A DNA stretch of 40,626 bases from a bacterium D16-34 (GTDB lineage Bacteria; Actinomycetota; Coriobacteriia; Coriobacteriales; Eggerthellaceae): contig RAZB01000012.1 in assembly GCA_003612515.1 (NCBI GenBank), positions 1-40,626 of the forward strand, in the 5' to 3' direction. The notes beneath the pieces are model-generated. The model did not search any database and was not told where the DNA came from. It was given only the letters and a program-made list of their open reading frames with translations. The translations under genes were made by a program, and so were the position numbers. Of this stretch, positions 16,060 to 24,020 are shown one piece after another; positions within the stretch are counted from its first letter, which is position 1; each line of letters begins with the position of its first letter.

Positions 16060-16773
16060 ATGTCTCAAACAGACACACGCTCGCAAGAGGCAAAAAATGA
16101 CGCCCTTACGCATCCTCAATTCAATACGTTTATTTTTGATTTAGATGGCACGCTTTTGGATACACTGCCTGATTTGGTCGTGCTTACTAATACCTCGCTT
16201 GAAGCATTTGGGCTCCCTCCGCGAACGACCGACGAGATTCACTCCTTTGTAGGTAACGGTGCAAAAGCGCTGATCTATCAGGCTGTTCCTGAAGATACTG
16301 ACCCCCAGATTACCGAGCAGGTTATGCAGCGCTGGAAGGATTTATACTCGACGGTTGGCAATCAGCTCACCAAGCCATATCCGCATATCGTTGAGATGGT
16401 GAAAGAGCTTAAAAGCCGCGGCGTTGGTGTGGGTGTTTTGTCGAACAAGTTTGACGCTGGTGTTCAGGCGGCTGTTGATGAATATCTGCCGGGGCTTTTT
16501 GAGGTAAGGCATGGCGAAAGTGATGAGATTCCACGAAAGCCAGACCCGACAGGATTGTTGCGAAGCATTGATGAGTTGACATCAGATCCGCAGCATACGG
16601 TCTATATTGGGGATTCGCCGGGAGATATTCGCACGGCGCGCAATGCCGGGACGTATGCAATTGGTGTCGGTTGGGGTTATCACAGTGCTGACGAGCTGCG
16701 TGAAGCCGGTGCCGATGCGGTGGTCATGGACGCATTGGAGCTCTTGGCATGGGCGCCAGATGCGCGCGAATAA
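16060..16773 (+). CDS. HAD-family hydrolase, phosphoglycolate phosphatase-like
   Basis: This is a 237-residue haloacid dehalogenase superfamily enzyme. Motif I is FDLDGTLLDT (nucleophile Asp and acid/base Asp), motif II VLSNKFD, motif III Lys in RKPDPTGL and motif IV YIGDSPGD. The cap is the small helical C1 type, as in Gph and related phosphatases. The start at 16060 has TAAGGAAG upstream; it follows the kinase stop by 13 nt. The physiological substrate is uncertain, with 2-phosphoglycolate or another small phosphomonoester likely. Confidence 0.85.
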   Translation: MSQTDTRSQEAKNDALTHPQFNTFIFDLDGTLLDTLPDLVVLTNTSLEAFGLPPRTTDEIHSFVGNGAKALIYQAVPEDTDPQITEQVMQRWKDLYSTVGNQLTKPYPHIVEMVKELKSRGVGVGVLSNKFDAGVQAAVDEYLPGLFEVRHGESDEIPRKPDPTGLLRSIDELTSDPQHTVYIGDSPGDIRTARNAGTYAIGVGWGYHSADELREAGADAVVMDALELLAWAPDARE

Positions 16774-16796
16774 AAGCATGGTAAAATAGCTGGTAC

Positions 16797-16872
16797 GCCT
16801 CCGTAGCTCAGGGGACAGAGCACCGCTCTCCTAAAGCGGGTGCCGCGCGTTCGAATCGCGCCGGGGGCACCA
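16797..16872 (+). tRNA. tRNA-Arg (anticodon CCT)
   Basis: A complete cloverleaf is visible: acceptor GCCTCCG pairing with CGGGGGC, a D-arm in GCTCAGGGGACAGAGC, anticodon stem CCGCT/AGCGG around loop CTCCTAA (anticodon CCT), T-arm GCGCG-TTCGAAT-CGCGC, discriminator A and encoded CCA. It is read in the same direction as the kinase/phosphatase operon, 24 bp after it, and is followed by a terminator. Confidence 0.96.
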
Positions 16873-16882
16873 TTAAAATTGC

Positions 16883-16916
16883 AGGTCAGCGGCTTGTTAG
16901 GGTCGCTGACCTTTTT
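16883..16916 (+). terminator. Rho-independent terminator of tRNA-Arg
   Basis: AGGTCAGC (16883-16890) pairs with GCTGACCT (16905-16912), and a T5 run ends the structure. It touches the stop of the convergent pdxT, so it separates the tRNA/kinase transcript from pdxST. Confidence 0.8.
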
Positions 16917-17697
16917 AGTTTTTGGGTTCGCGAACGCAAGTCATATGCAAATGATTCAAAAACATCCGATAGATTGAGTCATCGTCAGTGAGTTCTGGAT
17001 GAAACGTGCAGCCAAATTGGTTTTTGAAACGCACTGCCATCGGCTCACTATCCAAAGCAACAAGGGTTTGCACCTCTGGCGAAGTTGCCGTGATACGTGG
17101 CGCGCGAATAAAGACCAGCGGGATTTCTTTGGCAGGAGCTGTGAGCGAATCTGCAGCAGCTGACGATGGCAATGGCGGCGTGTGCGCTGCAAGCTTGGCT
17201 TTGGCGACAAAGCTGCCAAGTTGGCGTCCGTAGCCGTTGCGCACAACGGTGATAGGGAAGGTGCGAAAGCCATTAACGGGCGTGGCTGAGTGGTTGGGAT
17301 CGGCGGACGTGTCTGAGGGCGAAGTTGCCAAAGTGCGTCCGTCGCTTGCAGAGTGCACGTGTTCAGCAAGTAAGATCAGCCCGGCACAGGTGCCCAAAAC
17401 AGGCAAGCCTTGGGCAATGCGTGCTTGTAGGTCATCAAACATGTCCAGTTCGCGAAGTAGCTTAGCTTGCACCGTGGATTCGCCTCCGGGAAGCACGAGC
17501 GCGTCGAAGTGCTGTTGTAAGTCTGCACGCTGGCGAAGTTCAATGGTGCGACATCCAAGCTTCGCCAGCTTTTTCTCGTGCTCTATGAAGGCGCCCTGCA
17601 GTGCCAGCACGGCCACGGTGGGAGCTGCGGCAGGCGCTGAGCCTGCAGCGGGCGTGGGCGCGTCGGCGAGCGCGGGGGCTGCGGCGTGACCGAGCAT
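16915..17697 (-). CDS. pdxT: Pyridoxal 5'-phosphate synthase glutaminase subunit PdxT
   Basis: PdxT releases ammonia from glutamine and passes it to PdxS. Catalytic parts are present: GGESTV oxyanion region, the nucleophile Cys in LGTCAGLILLA and the His/Glu pair in FHPELTDD. At 260 residues it is about 65 longer than usual PdxT. There is an Ala/Pro-rich N-terminal extension of about 25 residues before VAVLALQGAF, and two extra low-complexity stretches (after HVHSASDGR and after AKAKLAAHT). The ATG overlaps the pdxS stop (TAATG), which supports this start and translational coupling. Confidence 0.92.
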   Translation of the reverse strand: MLGHAAAPALADAPTPAAGSAPAAAPTVAVLALQGAFIEHEKKLAKLGCRTIELRQRADLQQHFDALVLPGGESTVQAKLLRELDMFDDLQARIAQGLPVLGTCAGLILLAEHVHSASDGRTLATSPSDTSADPNHSATPVNGFRTFPITVVRNGYGRQLGSFVAKAKLAAHTPPLPSSAAADSLTAPAKEIPLVFIRAPRITATSPEVQTLVALDSEPMAVRFKNQFGCTFHPELTDDDSIYRMFLNHLHMTCVREPKN

Positions 17698-18602
17698 TAT
17701 TGTCCTCGCGCTTCCATGATGAGCTCGATCTCATCTGCATTGATACCCACCATTGCTTCGCCAAGATTCTCCGACAAAGATGCCAACATTTCAGCATCGG
17801 TATAGTTGGTGACTGCTTTGACAATGGCGGCAGCGCGTTGTGCGGGATTGCCGGACTTAAAGATACCGCTGCCAACGAACACGCCTTCAGCGCCGAGTTG
17901 CATCATAAGGGCTGCGTCAGCTGGGGTAGCAATGCCACCGGCGGCAAAGTTAACAACGGGAAGTCGGCCGCTTTCATGGACGGATTTCAGCAGGTCATAG
18001 GGCACACACAAGCGCTTCGCTTCCTCGAAAAGCTCATCTGCGCGCATGTTGGCAACGCGCGCAATTTCGGCATTCATCATGCGCATATGGCGCACCGCCT
18101 GCACCACATCGCCCGTGCCCGGTTCGCCTTTTGTGCGAATCATCGTGGCGCCTTCTTGGATGCGTCTCAGCGCCTCGCCCAAATTGCGCGCGCCACAAAC
18201 AAAAGGCACCGCGAACTGGGTTTTGTCGATGTGATACGTGTCGTCGGCGGGAGAGAGCACTTCCGACTCGTCGATGTAGTCAATCTCGATGGCTTGCAAA
18301 ATTTGTGCTTCTGCGAAGTGTCCAATGCGGCATTTTGCCATAACAGGAATCGTGACAGCTTCTTGAATGCCTTTGATCATAGCAGGGTCACTCATGCGCG
18401 AAACACCGCCTGCAGCACGAATGTCGGCGGGAATGCGTTCAAGCGCCATAACGGCACATGCACCAGCATCTTCGGCGATGCGCGCCTGTTCAGGCGTGGT
18501 AACGTCCATAATGACGCCGCCTTTGAGCATCTGCGCAAGCTGGCGGTTGAGCGTTTGGCGATCGGTTAACGAAGACGCGGCTTCGGGCACAGGTGTGGTC
18601 AT
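17697..18602 (-). CDS. pdxS: Pyridoxal 5'-phosphate synthase lyase subunit PdxS
   Basis: PdxS makes PLP from ribose 5-phosphate, glyceraldehyde 3-phosphate and ammonia on a (beta/alpha)8 barrel. This copy is 301 residues, the normal length, and highly conserved: [56 protein letters not shown]. The start at 18602 has GAAAGGAT upstream; the longer ORF start has no such support. It is followed by pdxT with a TAATG overlap and faces the divergent MocR regulator. Confidence 0.96.
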   Translation of the reverse strand: MTTPVPEAASSLTDRQTLNRQLAQMLKGGVIMDVTTPEQARIAEDAGACAVMALERIPADIRAAGGVSRMSDPAMIKGIQEAVTIPVMAKCRIGHFAEAQILQAIEIDYIDESEVLSPADDTYHIDKTQFAVPFVCGARNLGEALRRIQEGATMIRTKGEPGTGDVVQAVRHMRMMNAEIARVANMRADELFEEAKRLCVPYDLLKSVHESGRLPVVNFAAGGIATPADAALMMQLGAEGVFVGSGIFKSGNPAQRAAAIVKAVTNYTDAEMLASLSENLGEAMVGINADEIELIMEARGQ

Positions 18603-18739
18603 GGGGGATCCTTTCGTGAGGGAATTGGTGGTGTATGTTTGTAAGTTGATCGAAAGGATAAGCAATAACTGACATGAGTGATATATTCAAAACATAAAGA
18701 TTTGATAAGGTCAGATGGCGAAGGAATCTTAAAAATACG

Positions 18740-20257
18740 ATGCTTACTTATGACTTACAAAAAGGAAACCGCCCGCTCTATGAGCAACTTTACTTTGCCA
18801 TTCGCCATGACATTGAGCGCAAACACCTTGCAGCTGGAAAACGACTTCCCTCAAAGCGATTGTTGGCCAAACATCTTAATGTAAGCGTGATAACGGTTGA
18901 AGGTGCTTATGATCAGCTTGTAGCAGAAGGCTATGTGCGCGCTGAACCGCGACGCGGATATTTTGTCTGTTCGTTTGAACAAGTTGCACCTGCAGAAAAA
19001 CGTGCATCCGAAGCGTACAGCGAAGCAGATGACAGCCTCGTTTGCGAAACAGACGAGGTGCTCACGCAACCGGATATATCATTTGATTTAAGTGGCGCAC
19101 AATCGCCCTCGGGGCTGTTCCCATATGCTGCATGGGCGCGAACGATGCGTGCGGTTTTGAGCGAAGAGACCGAGTCGACGTTGCAAAAAGCAGCGCACCC
19201 ACGAGGCGCGTATGAGCTTCGCAGCGCTATTGCTGCACATTTGAGGGGTTTGCGCGGAATGGATGTTTCGCCAGATCAGATAGTGGTAGGTGCCGGAGCC
19301 CAGTTGCTCTATGCGCTGATCGTGCAATTGCTTGGTCGCGAACGTATTTTTGCCATCGAAAACCCGGGGTACCGCCGTTTGTTGCAAATTTATCGCGCAA
19401 ACGATGTGCGGTGTGTGCCGGTGATGTTGGATGATGCAGGGCCGGTGCCTGATGAATTGCTGCGAAACGAAGCGAGCGTGCTTCATTGCATGCCGTCGCA
19501 TCAGTTTCCGACGGGCATAACAACACCGGTGGGACGTCGGCAGGAGTTGCTGGCGTGGGCGGCTAAGAAATCTTCTGTAAACGGGGCGAACCGCTATCTT
19601 ATTGAAGATGACTTCGATTGCGAGTTTCGCATGACTGGCCGACCGATACCGGCGCTTATGAGTATGGATGCCCACAACACAGTCATTTACACCAACACGT
19701 TCACTAAAACGCTTGGTGCTACCTTTCGTATTGGCTATATGGTTTTGCCAAAGGATCTTTCGCAAAAATTCGCCGAAAACCTGGGGTTTTATAGCTGCAC
19801 CGTTGGCGCGCTTGAGCAGCTCACCCTTGCGCGTTTTATGCTGTCGGGCGAATATGAGCGACATATAAACAGGCAGCGCACGCACTTTCGTCGGGTACAA
19901 AATGGGTTTGTTCGAGCGCTTGATGCTACGGAAGCGTCCCCTTTTATAAAGATGCATCATGTGGGAGCGGGGCTGCATTTTGTCCTTGAGGTCGCTGAGT
20001 CTCAGGCGGGCGTATCTGCATATAAAGGGGAGAATGATCCGGCAGTATATGAACAGGCATTATATGACGCGGCTCTCAAGCGAGGGCTTAAGCTTGCACC
20101 GTTGAGTGAGTTTTGGTTGGCTGATAGGTGCACGCAGAGTTCACCGCTGTCAAACAATCCTCAGTTTATGATAAATGTGACATCGCTTACGGAGGATGAT
20201 ACGAGAAACGTTGCGCAGCTGTTGTCGGATGCAATCTGCGAAATATGTATGGCTTAA
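18740..20257 (+). CDS. pdxR: MocR/PdxR-type regulator (GntR HTH fused to aminotransferase fold)
   Basis: This 505-residue fusion has an N-terminal GntR winged helix (about 1-75; PLYEQLYFAIRHDIERKHLAAG, LPSKRLLAKHLNVSVITVEGAYDQL) and a fold-type I aminotransferase domain (about 105-505). The PLP-binding Lys is K323 in NTFTKTLGATFRIGY, and IEDDFDCEFR carries the conserved Asp region. Its position divergent from pdxST makes it the likely PLP-responsive activator of that operon, as in PdxR of Gram-positive bacteria. The 137-bp shared intergenic region has no repeat that I can assign with confidence. Confidence 0.9.
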   Translation: MLTYDLQKGNRPLYEQLYFAIRHDIERKHLAAGKRLPSKRLLAKHLNVSVITVEGAYDQLVAEGYVRAEPRRGYFVCSFEQVAPAEKRASEAYSEADDSLVCETDEVLTQPDISFDLSGAQSPSGLFPYAAWARTMRAVLSEETESTLQKAAHPRGAYELRSAIAAHLRGLRGMDVSPDQIVVGAGAQLLYALIVQLLGRERIFAIENPGYRRLLQIYRANDVRCVPVMLDDAGPVPDELLRNEASVLHCMPSHQFPTGITTPVGRRQELLAWAAKKSSVNGANRYLIEDDFDCEFRMTGRPIPALMSMDAHNTVIYTNTFTKTLGATFRIGYMVLPKDLSQKFAENLGFYSCTVGALEQLTLARFMLSGEYERHINRQRTHFRRVQNGFVRALDATEASPFIKMHHVGAGLHFVLEVAESQAGVSAYKGENDPAVYEQALYDAALKRGLKLAPLSEFWLADRCTQSSPLSNNPQFMINVTSLTEDDTRNVAQLLSDAICEICMA

Positions 20258-20285
20258 AAGCCAAGGCAAGCAAGAAGGAGTGCAC

Positions 20286-20927
20286 ATGTGCGGTAGATGT
20301 ATCACGCTTACCTATGACGAAGTGATGGACGTGATCCATCAAATTGAGGTAGGCCTTTCTATTCAGGTTGAGCCAGATTGGCCGGCACAATATCCGCAAG
20401 CATATCCGAAATCTCGCGTGCCGCTCATTTTGAGCGAAGGCGCGCCCGATTTCGGCGCACCTGAATCCAGCGCACCCCAGCCCAATCAGCAGTTGCGCCT
20501 CTTTGCGGAAGAGAAAACGTGGGGTTTTGAAGAGTCGTGGAAAAATGGCGTGGTATTCAACACGCGTATTGAAAGTGCCGATAAGCCGATGTGGCGTGAG
20601 TCTCTCGCACACCGCAGATGTGTGATTTGCGCCCGTGGGTTCTTCGAGACTCATGCAACTGAAACGGTACCGTCCCCTAAAACGGGCCGCATGATCAAGG
20701 CGCAATATGAGTTTAATGTACCTGATCAGAGCATACTTTTTATCGGCGGCATCTGGAAAGAGGATCGCTTTTCGATGGTAACTACGCAGGCGAATGCAGA
20801 CATGGTACCCATACACCATCGGATGCCACTGGTGCTTCGCCCTGCCGAATTAGCCTCGTGGTTTGGACCTGAATATCTTCGTCTCGCCGATAGGAGCGCA
20901 ATTCCTTTGGAGGCGCATCGCGCTTAG
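20286..20927 (+). CDS. SRAP-domain protein (HMCES/YedK family)
   Basis: SRAP proteins covalently trap abasic sites in single-stranded DNA through Cys2. The 213-residue protein starts MCGRC, putting Cys at position 2 after Met removal; this fixes the start at 20286, which has AAGGAG upstream. Other active-site parts are visible: NTRIES (conserved Asn), CARGFFETHA (Glu) and IHHRMPLVL (His). It lies 28 bp after the MocR gene in the same direction, probably on the same transcript, with no obvious functional link to PLP. Confidence 0.92.
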   Translation: MCGRCITLTYDEVMDVIHQIEVGLSIQVEPDWPAQYPQAYPKSRVPLILSEGAPDFGAPESSAPQPNQQLRLFAEEKTWGFEESWKNGVVFNTRIESADKPMWRESLAHRRCVICARGFFETHATETVPSPKTGRMIKAQYEFNVPDQSILFIGGIWKEDRFSMVTTQANADMVPIHHRMPLVLRPAELASWFGPEYLRLADRSAIPLEAHRA

Positions 20928-20943
20928 CGCATGCCCGATGCGC

Positions 20944-20963
20944 GCGTTGCTTGTCCGCAACGC
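20944..20963. terminator. Stem-loop between convergent SRAP and lipoprotein genes
   Basis: GCGTTGC (20944-20950) pairs with GCAACGC (20957-20963) around a 6-nt loop, 17 bp after the SRAP stop. There is no T-run, so it is a weak terminator candidate. Confidence 0.35.
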
Positions 20964-21013
20964 TGCTTATCCTGCAGCGCCAATTAACGCGTGGCGTGAC
21001 TTATCGCGAGGCG

Positions 21014-21958
21014 CTACTTATTGAGTGTATGGAAGGCGAAGTCTGCTTCGCCATTGTCGAAGTGCGCTTCGATCTCATAGAGATAACCGGGCTCGATATC
21101 AAAGGTGTACTGGTTGTTTTCAATTTGCGAGCAAGCTACCGAAATTGTGCCAGCCCCTTCGTTTTCAACGATCTTGCCTTGCCCATTTAAGGCTACCGAT
21201 TCGCGCTCAATGGTGATTGCGGTAGCGGTGTGCGAAAAACTGAGCGTTGCTTGAGTTGGTGCAGTGATTGACGCGTCCAACACGCTATCAGAAATTACGT
21301 CTGAGCCATCAGCCGCATCGGTATCAAGGGACGCGTCCTTTTCCAGCGTTTGCCCATCAGCCGTGTGCCATTCGTAGTCATACGCATCAAGCGACAGCGT
21401 GATTTGTCCCAGGTCAGAGCTATATTCCAACGACGCATACGGGACGGCGCTTTCATCAGCGCCACCGGCCCACATTTCTATGACATCCGCATAGGCATCA
21501 GCGTCGGCGGGGTTACCTTGCTCAAGCACCTGCACGCGCGCAATGCCCGGATATTGTCCCGGATAGCTTTCAAGCATGATGCCATTGCCGCTTACTTGTA
21601 CAATGTTGCCTACTGCAAAATCACTTGCGTTTATGTGATTGCCTTCGGCGTCGTAAATCTGACCGAGCGGCAGGGTGGGCACATAGGGTGTGTTGGTCTC
21701 CTGATCAACAAAAAGTGCCTGATCACCTTGCAGATAAATGACCAGCGCCTCGCTTACTTCGCTATCATCTGTTGGGGTAGTAACTGACTTGCTATCGCTT
21801 TGGGCTTGAGGCTCAGCTTGCGGCTGGTTTGAGGTGCAGGCACTCAGGCACAAAGCAAGCGCCAATAAGCTGAGGGCAACGACAACGCTTACCAATCGCG
21901 CAGCGGCGCTGTGGGTTTCTTTTGCAGAGCAGTGCGAAGTATGGTTTCTGCTGGTCAT
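21014..21958 (-). CDS. Predicted lipoprotein of unknown function
   Basis: This 314-residue protein has an N-terminal signal and a lipobox (ALCLSAC, Cys near residue 41) followed by a polar, Gln/Ser-rich linker. The C-terminal part is acidic and beta-rich. No family motif was recognised. The start is supported by GGAAGGGA upstream. It is 84 bp downstream of, and co-directional with, the aminotransferase gene. Expected location is the outer face of the cytoplasmic membrane. Confidence 0.7.
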   Translation of the reverse strand: MTSRNHTSHCSAKETHSAAARLVSVVVALSLLALALCLSACTSNQPQAEPQAQSDSKSVTTPTDDSEVSEALVIYLQGDQALFVDQETNTPYVPTLPLGQIYDAEGNHINASDFAVGNIVQVSGNGIMLESYPGQYPGIARVQVLEQGNPADADAYADVIEMWAGGADESAVPYASLEYSSDLGQITLSLDAYDYEWHTADGQTLEKDASLDTDAADGSDVISDSVLDASITAPTQATLSFSHTATAITIERESVALNGQGKIVENEGAGTISVACSQIENNQYTFDIEPGYLYEIEAHFDNGEADFAFHTLNK

Positions 21959-22042
21959 GGCTGAGTCCCTTCCAAATGCTCACGCGGGTGCACGTGATCG
22001 CGCAAAGTGAGTTTTAAACGTGTGTAGGTGTAACCCGTTTGT

Positions 22043-23260
22043 CTAGAGCGCTTCAGCAATCACTTCGCCGAGCTTCTTGATGCCGTCGCGAATGGTTTGT
22101 TCGTCAGCGTTTGTAAAGTTCAAGCGCATCGTGCTGCGTGCAGCGGGCTCTGCATAAAATGGGTCGCCTGGTACAAATGCTACACCACGTTCAAGCGCTT
22201 TAGGGAACAATTCCATAGTACTGATACCATCAGGTAAGGTTGCCCACAAAAACATGCCACCTTCTGGCTTGGTAAACGAGACTTCTGCGGGGAAGAATTC
22301 TTCCATTGCATCAGTCATGGCCTGAGCTTGCGAACGATACAAATTACGAATTTTTACGAGGTGCTCATCCAGGTCATTATGCTTGAGATAGTCTAAGATG
22401 ACGAACTGTGAGAACACGTTGGTGTGCAGGTCAGCGGCCTCTTTCGCGATAGAGATATTGCGAAGCAAATCGTGATCTTTGGTCAAGATATAGCCCATGC
22501 GCATGCCAGGCGTGACGGTTTTTGAGAAAGAGCCCATAACCAGACCGTGCGGATGATTCGTGCCGCCAATATAGGGAAGTGAGGCGCCTTCAAAGCGCAA
22601 TTCGCCATAGGGGTCATCTTCGACGACAACGATGTTTTGATCAGCGAGCACTTCGCGAACTGCCTCGCGCCCCTCCGCAGAATAGGTCAGGCCGGTGGGG
22701 TTTTGGAAGTTCGGGATGAGATAAATCATCTTCGCGCCTTTTGAAAGGGCATCTTTGAGCTCGTCAATGTTGAGACCTTCGTTGGTGAGCTCTACTTCGC
22801 GAAAAACTGGCTGATTGAGTGCGAATGCCTGAATGGCTGCCAGATAGGTGGGTTTTTCCACGATGACGCCGTCGCCTTTATCAAGAAGCACTTTGCCAAG
22901 CAGGTCTAAGACTTGCTGTGAGCCTGTGGTGATCAGCACATCTTCGGTGACATAGTCGGTTCCGAAACGCTGGTTGTAGCGATTTGCCACCCATTCGCGC
23001 AGCTCATCAACACCAGCGGTTGCGGAATATTGAAATGCCGTTGCACCTTGCTGGGAGACAACGCGCTGCATTGACTCCAAGAGCTTTTCTTGGGGGAAGG
23101 AAATGGGATTTGGGAGGCCGCCTGCGAAAGAAGTTACGTTTGGATCAGAGGCTGCTTTTAAAATTGCACGAACAAATGAAGGCGGAGTTGATTTGATGCC
23201 ATCAGAAAGCAGGTCGTCAATAGCAAAATTCTGAGCAAGCGTGGTGTCTGTCGTATTCAT
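22043..23260 (-). CDS. PLP-dependent aminotransferase, class I/II (2-aminoadipate/valine type)
   Basis: This is a 405-residue fold-type I aminotransferase. The PLP Lys is in GSFSKTVTPGMRMGY, the Asp in VVEDDPYGELRFEG and the Asn in PNFQNPTGLTY. The N-terminal FAGGLPNPISFP is typical of the LysN/aromatic aminotransferase-like group related to MocR catalytic domains, but there is no HTH here. The ATG at 23260 has GGAGGT 5 bp upstream. The substrate cannot be fixed from sequence; a 2-oxo acid/glutamate exchange on branched, aromatic or aminoadipate substrates is likely. Confidence 0.87.
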   Translation of the reverse strand: MNTTDTTLAQNFAIDDLLSDGIKSTPPSFVRAILKAASDPNVTSFAGGLPNPISFPQEKLLESMQRVVSQQGATAFQYSATAGVDELREWVANRYNQRFGTDYVTEDVLITTGSQQVLDLLGKVLLDKGDGVIVEKPTYLAAIQAFALNQPVFREVELTNEGLNIDELKDALSKGAKMIYLIPNFQNPTGLTYSAEGREAVREVLADQNIVVVEDDPYGELRFEGASLPYIGGTNHPHGLVMGSFSKTVTPGMRMGYILTKDHDLLRNISIAKEAADLHTNVFSQFVILDYLKHNDLDEHLVKIRNLYRSQAQAMTDAMEEFFPAEVSFTKPEGGMFLWATLPDGISTMELFPKALERGVAFVPGDPFYAEPAARSTMRLNFTNADEQTIRDGIKKLGEVIAEAL

Positions 23261-23648
23261 AGTGACCTCCAAAAATAAAATTACAAACCCCATTGTTTCA
23301 CTCGCGGTGATGAGTGTGCTCTACATTTTGGTACGCGGCGCGTGGCTCGGCATAATAGGTTTGCGTCGCGTTGCTTTGTCCTGCTTTGTTTCGCCATGCC
23401 TTGCTTCGCCCCGTCTGAGCTCGCGGGTTGATCAGCGATTGGTAATAAAATGGCTTACGTTTGTTGACAAGCTTACTTTCGATTTCACGGCGCGGTGTCA
23501 GTTTGTCCGAGTAAAGTTAACCGCACGTGTCTCTAGAGACTGTCTTCACAATCCGAAACGACAATGCGAATTGTTGAACATGCGTGCTGATGCACGGGGT
23601 TTGACGCTCAATTGATTGCAGCGCAAATTTTGAACAAAGGAGACGACT
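23261..23648. other. Non-coding divergent region between aminotransferase and ferredoxin
   Basis: No gene is supported in these 388 bp. For the ferredoxin, TTGACG (23601-23606) with a 17-bp spacer to CAAATT (23624-23629) is a possible promoter, and AAAGGAG precedes the ATG. On the aminotransferase side only the ribosome site is clear. Confidence 0.45.
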
Positions 23649-23837
23649 ATGGAAGAACCTATTATCAACTTGAACCAATGCACAGGATGCACGAATTGTG
23701 TTGTCGACTGTCCAACAGACGTATTCGAAATGGAAGACGACAACAAAGCTCATGTAGTAGATCCAGAAAGCTGCATTGACTGTCACGTATGCGAAGAAGT
23801 TTGCCCGACACATGCAGTTCATTTGGTAGCAGCATAA
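23649..23837 (+). CDS. Small 2[4Fe-4S] ferredoxin
   Basis: This 62-residue protein has two clusters: CTGCTNCVVDCP (C11, C14, C17, C21) and CIDCHVCEEVCP (near 41-51), each C-x2-C-x2-C-x3-C-P. It is a soluble low-potential electron carrier. It is strongly acidic, as usual for clostridial-type ferredoxins. The start has AAAGGAG 8 bp upstream. It is a single-gene unit ending at a strong bidirectional terminator. The last 84 bp have a diverged copy at 27883-27966. Confidence 0.93.
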   Translation: MEEPIINLNQCTGCTNCVVDCPTDVFEMEDDNKAHVVDPESCIDCHVCEEVCPTHAVHLVAA

Positions 23838-23944
23838 GCGCGGACGACGTAATCGCAAACGGTGTGCGCATTTCGAACTGGCGGGTCGCTTAATTGTAAG
23901 TTTATTTCAAAAAAATAGACTTCGTGGAAAATCCCGCTTTATTG

Positions 23945-23988
23945 AAAGCGCAAGAGAGTCGCCATCAAGTGCGACTCTCTTGCGCTTT
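23945..23988. terminator. Bidirectional terminator between ferredoxin and flavoprotein genes
   Basis: A perfect 18-bp stem (23945-23962 with 23971-23988) encloses an 8-nt loop. The arms begin AAAGCGCAAG and end CTTGCGCTTT, giving U residues at the 3' end on both strands. It separates the convergent ferredoxin and FAD reductase genes. Confidence 0.9.
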
Positions 23989-24020
23989 ATCTTAATAGGA
24001 GGGGTTAGTGTGCTTCAGGC

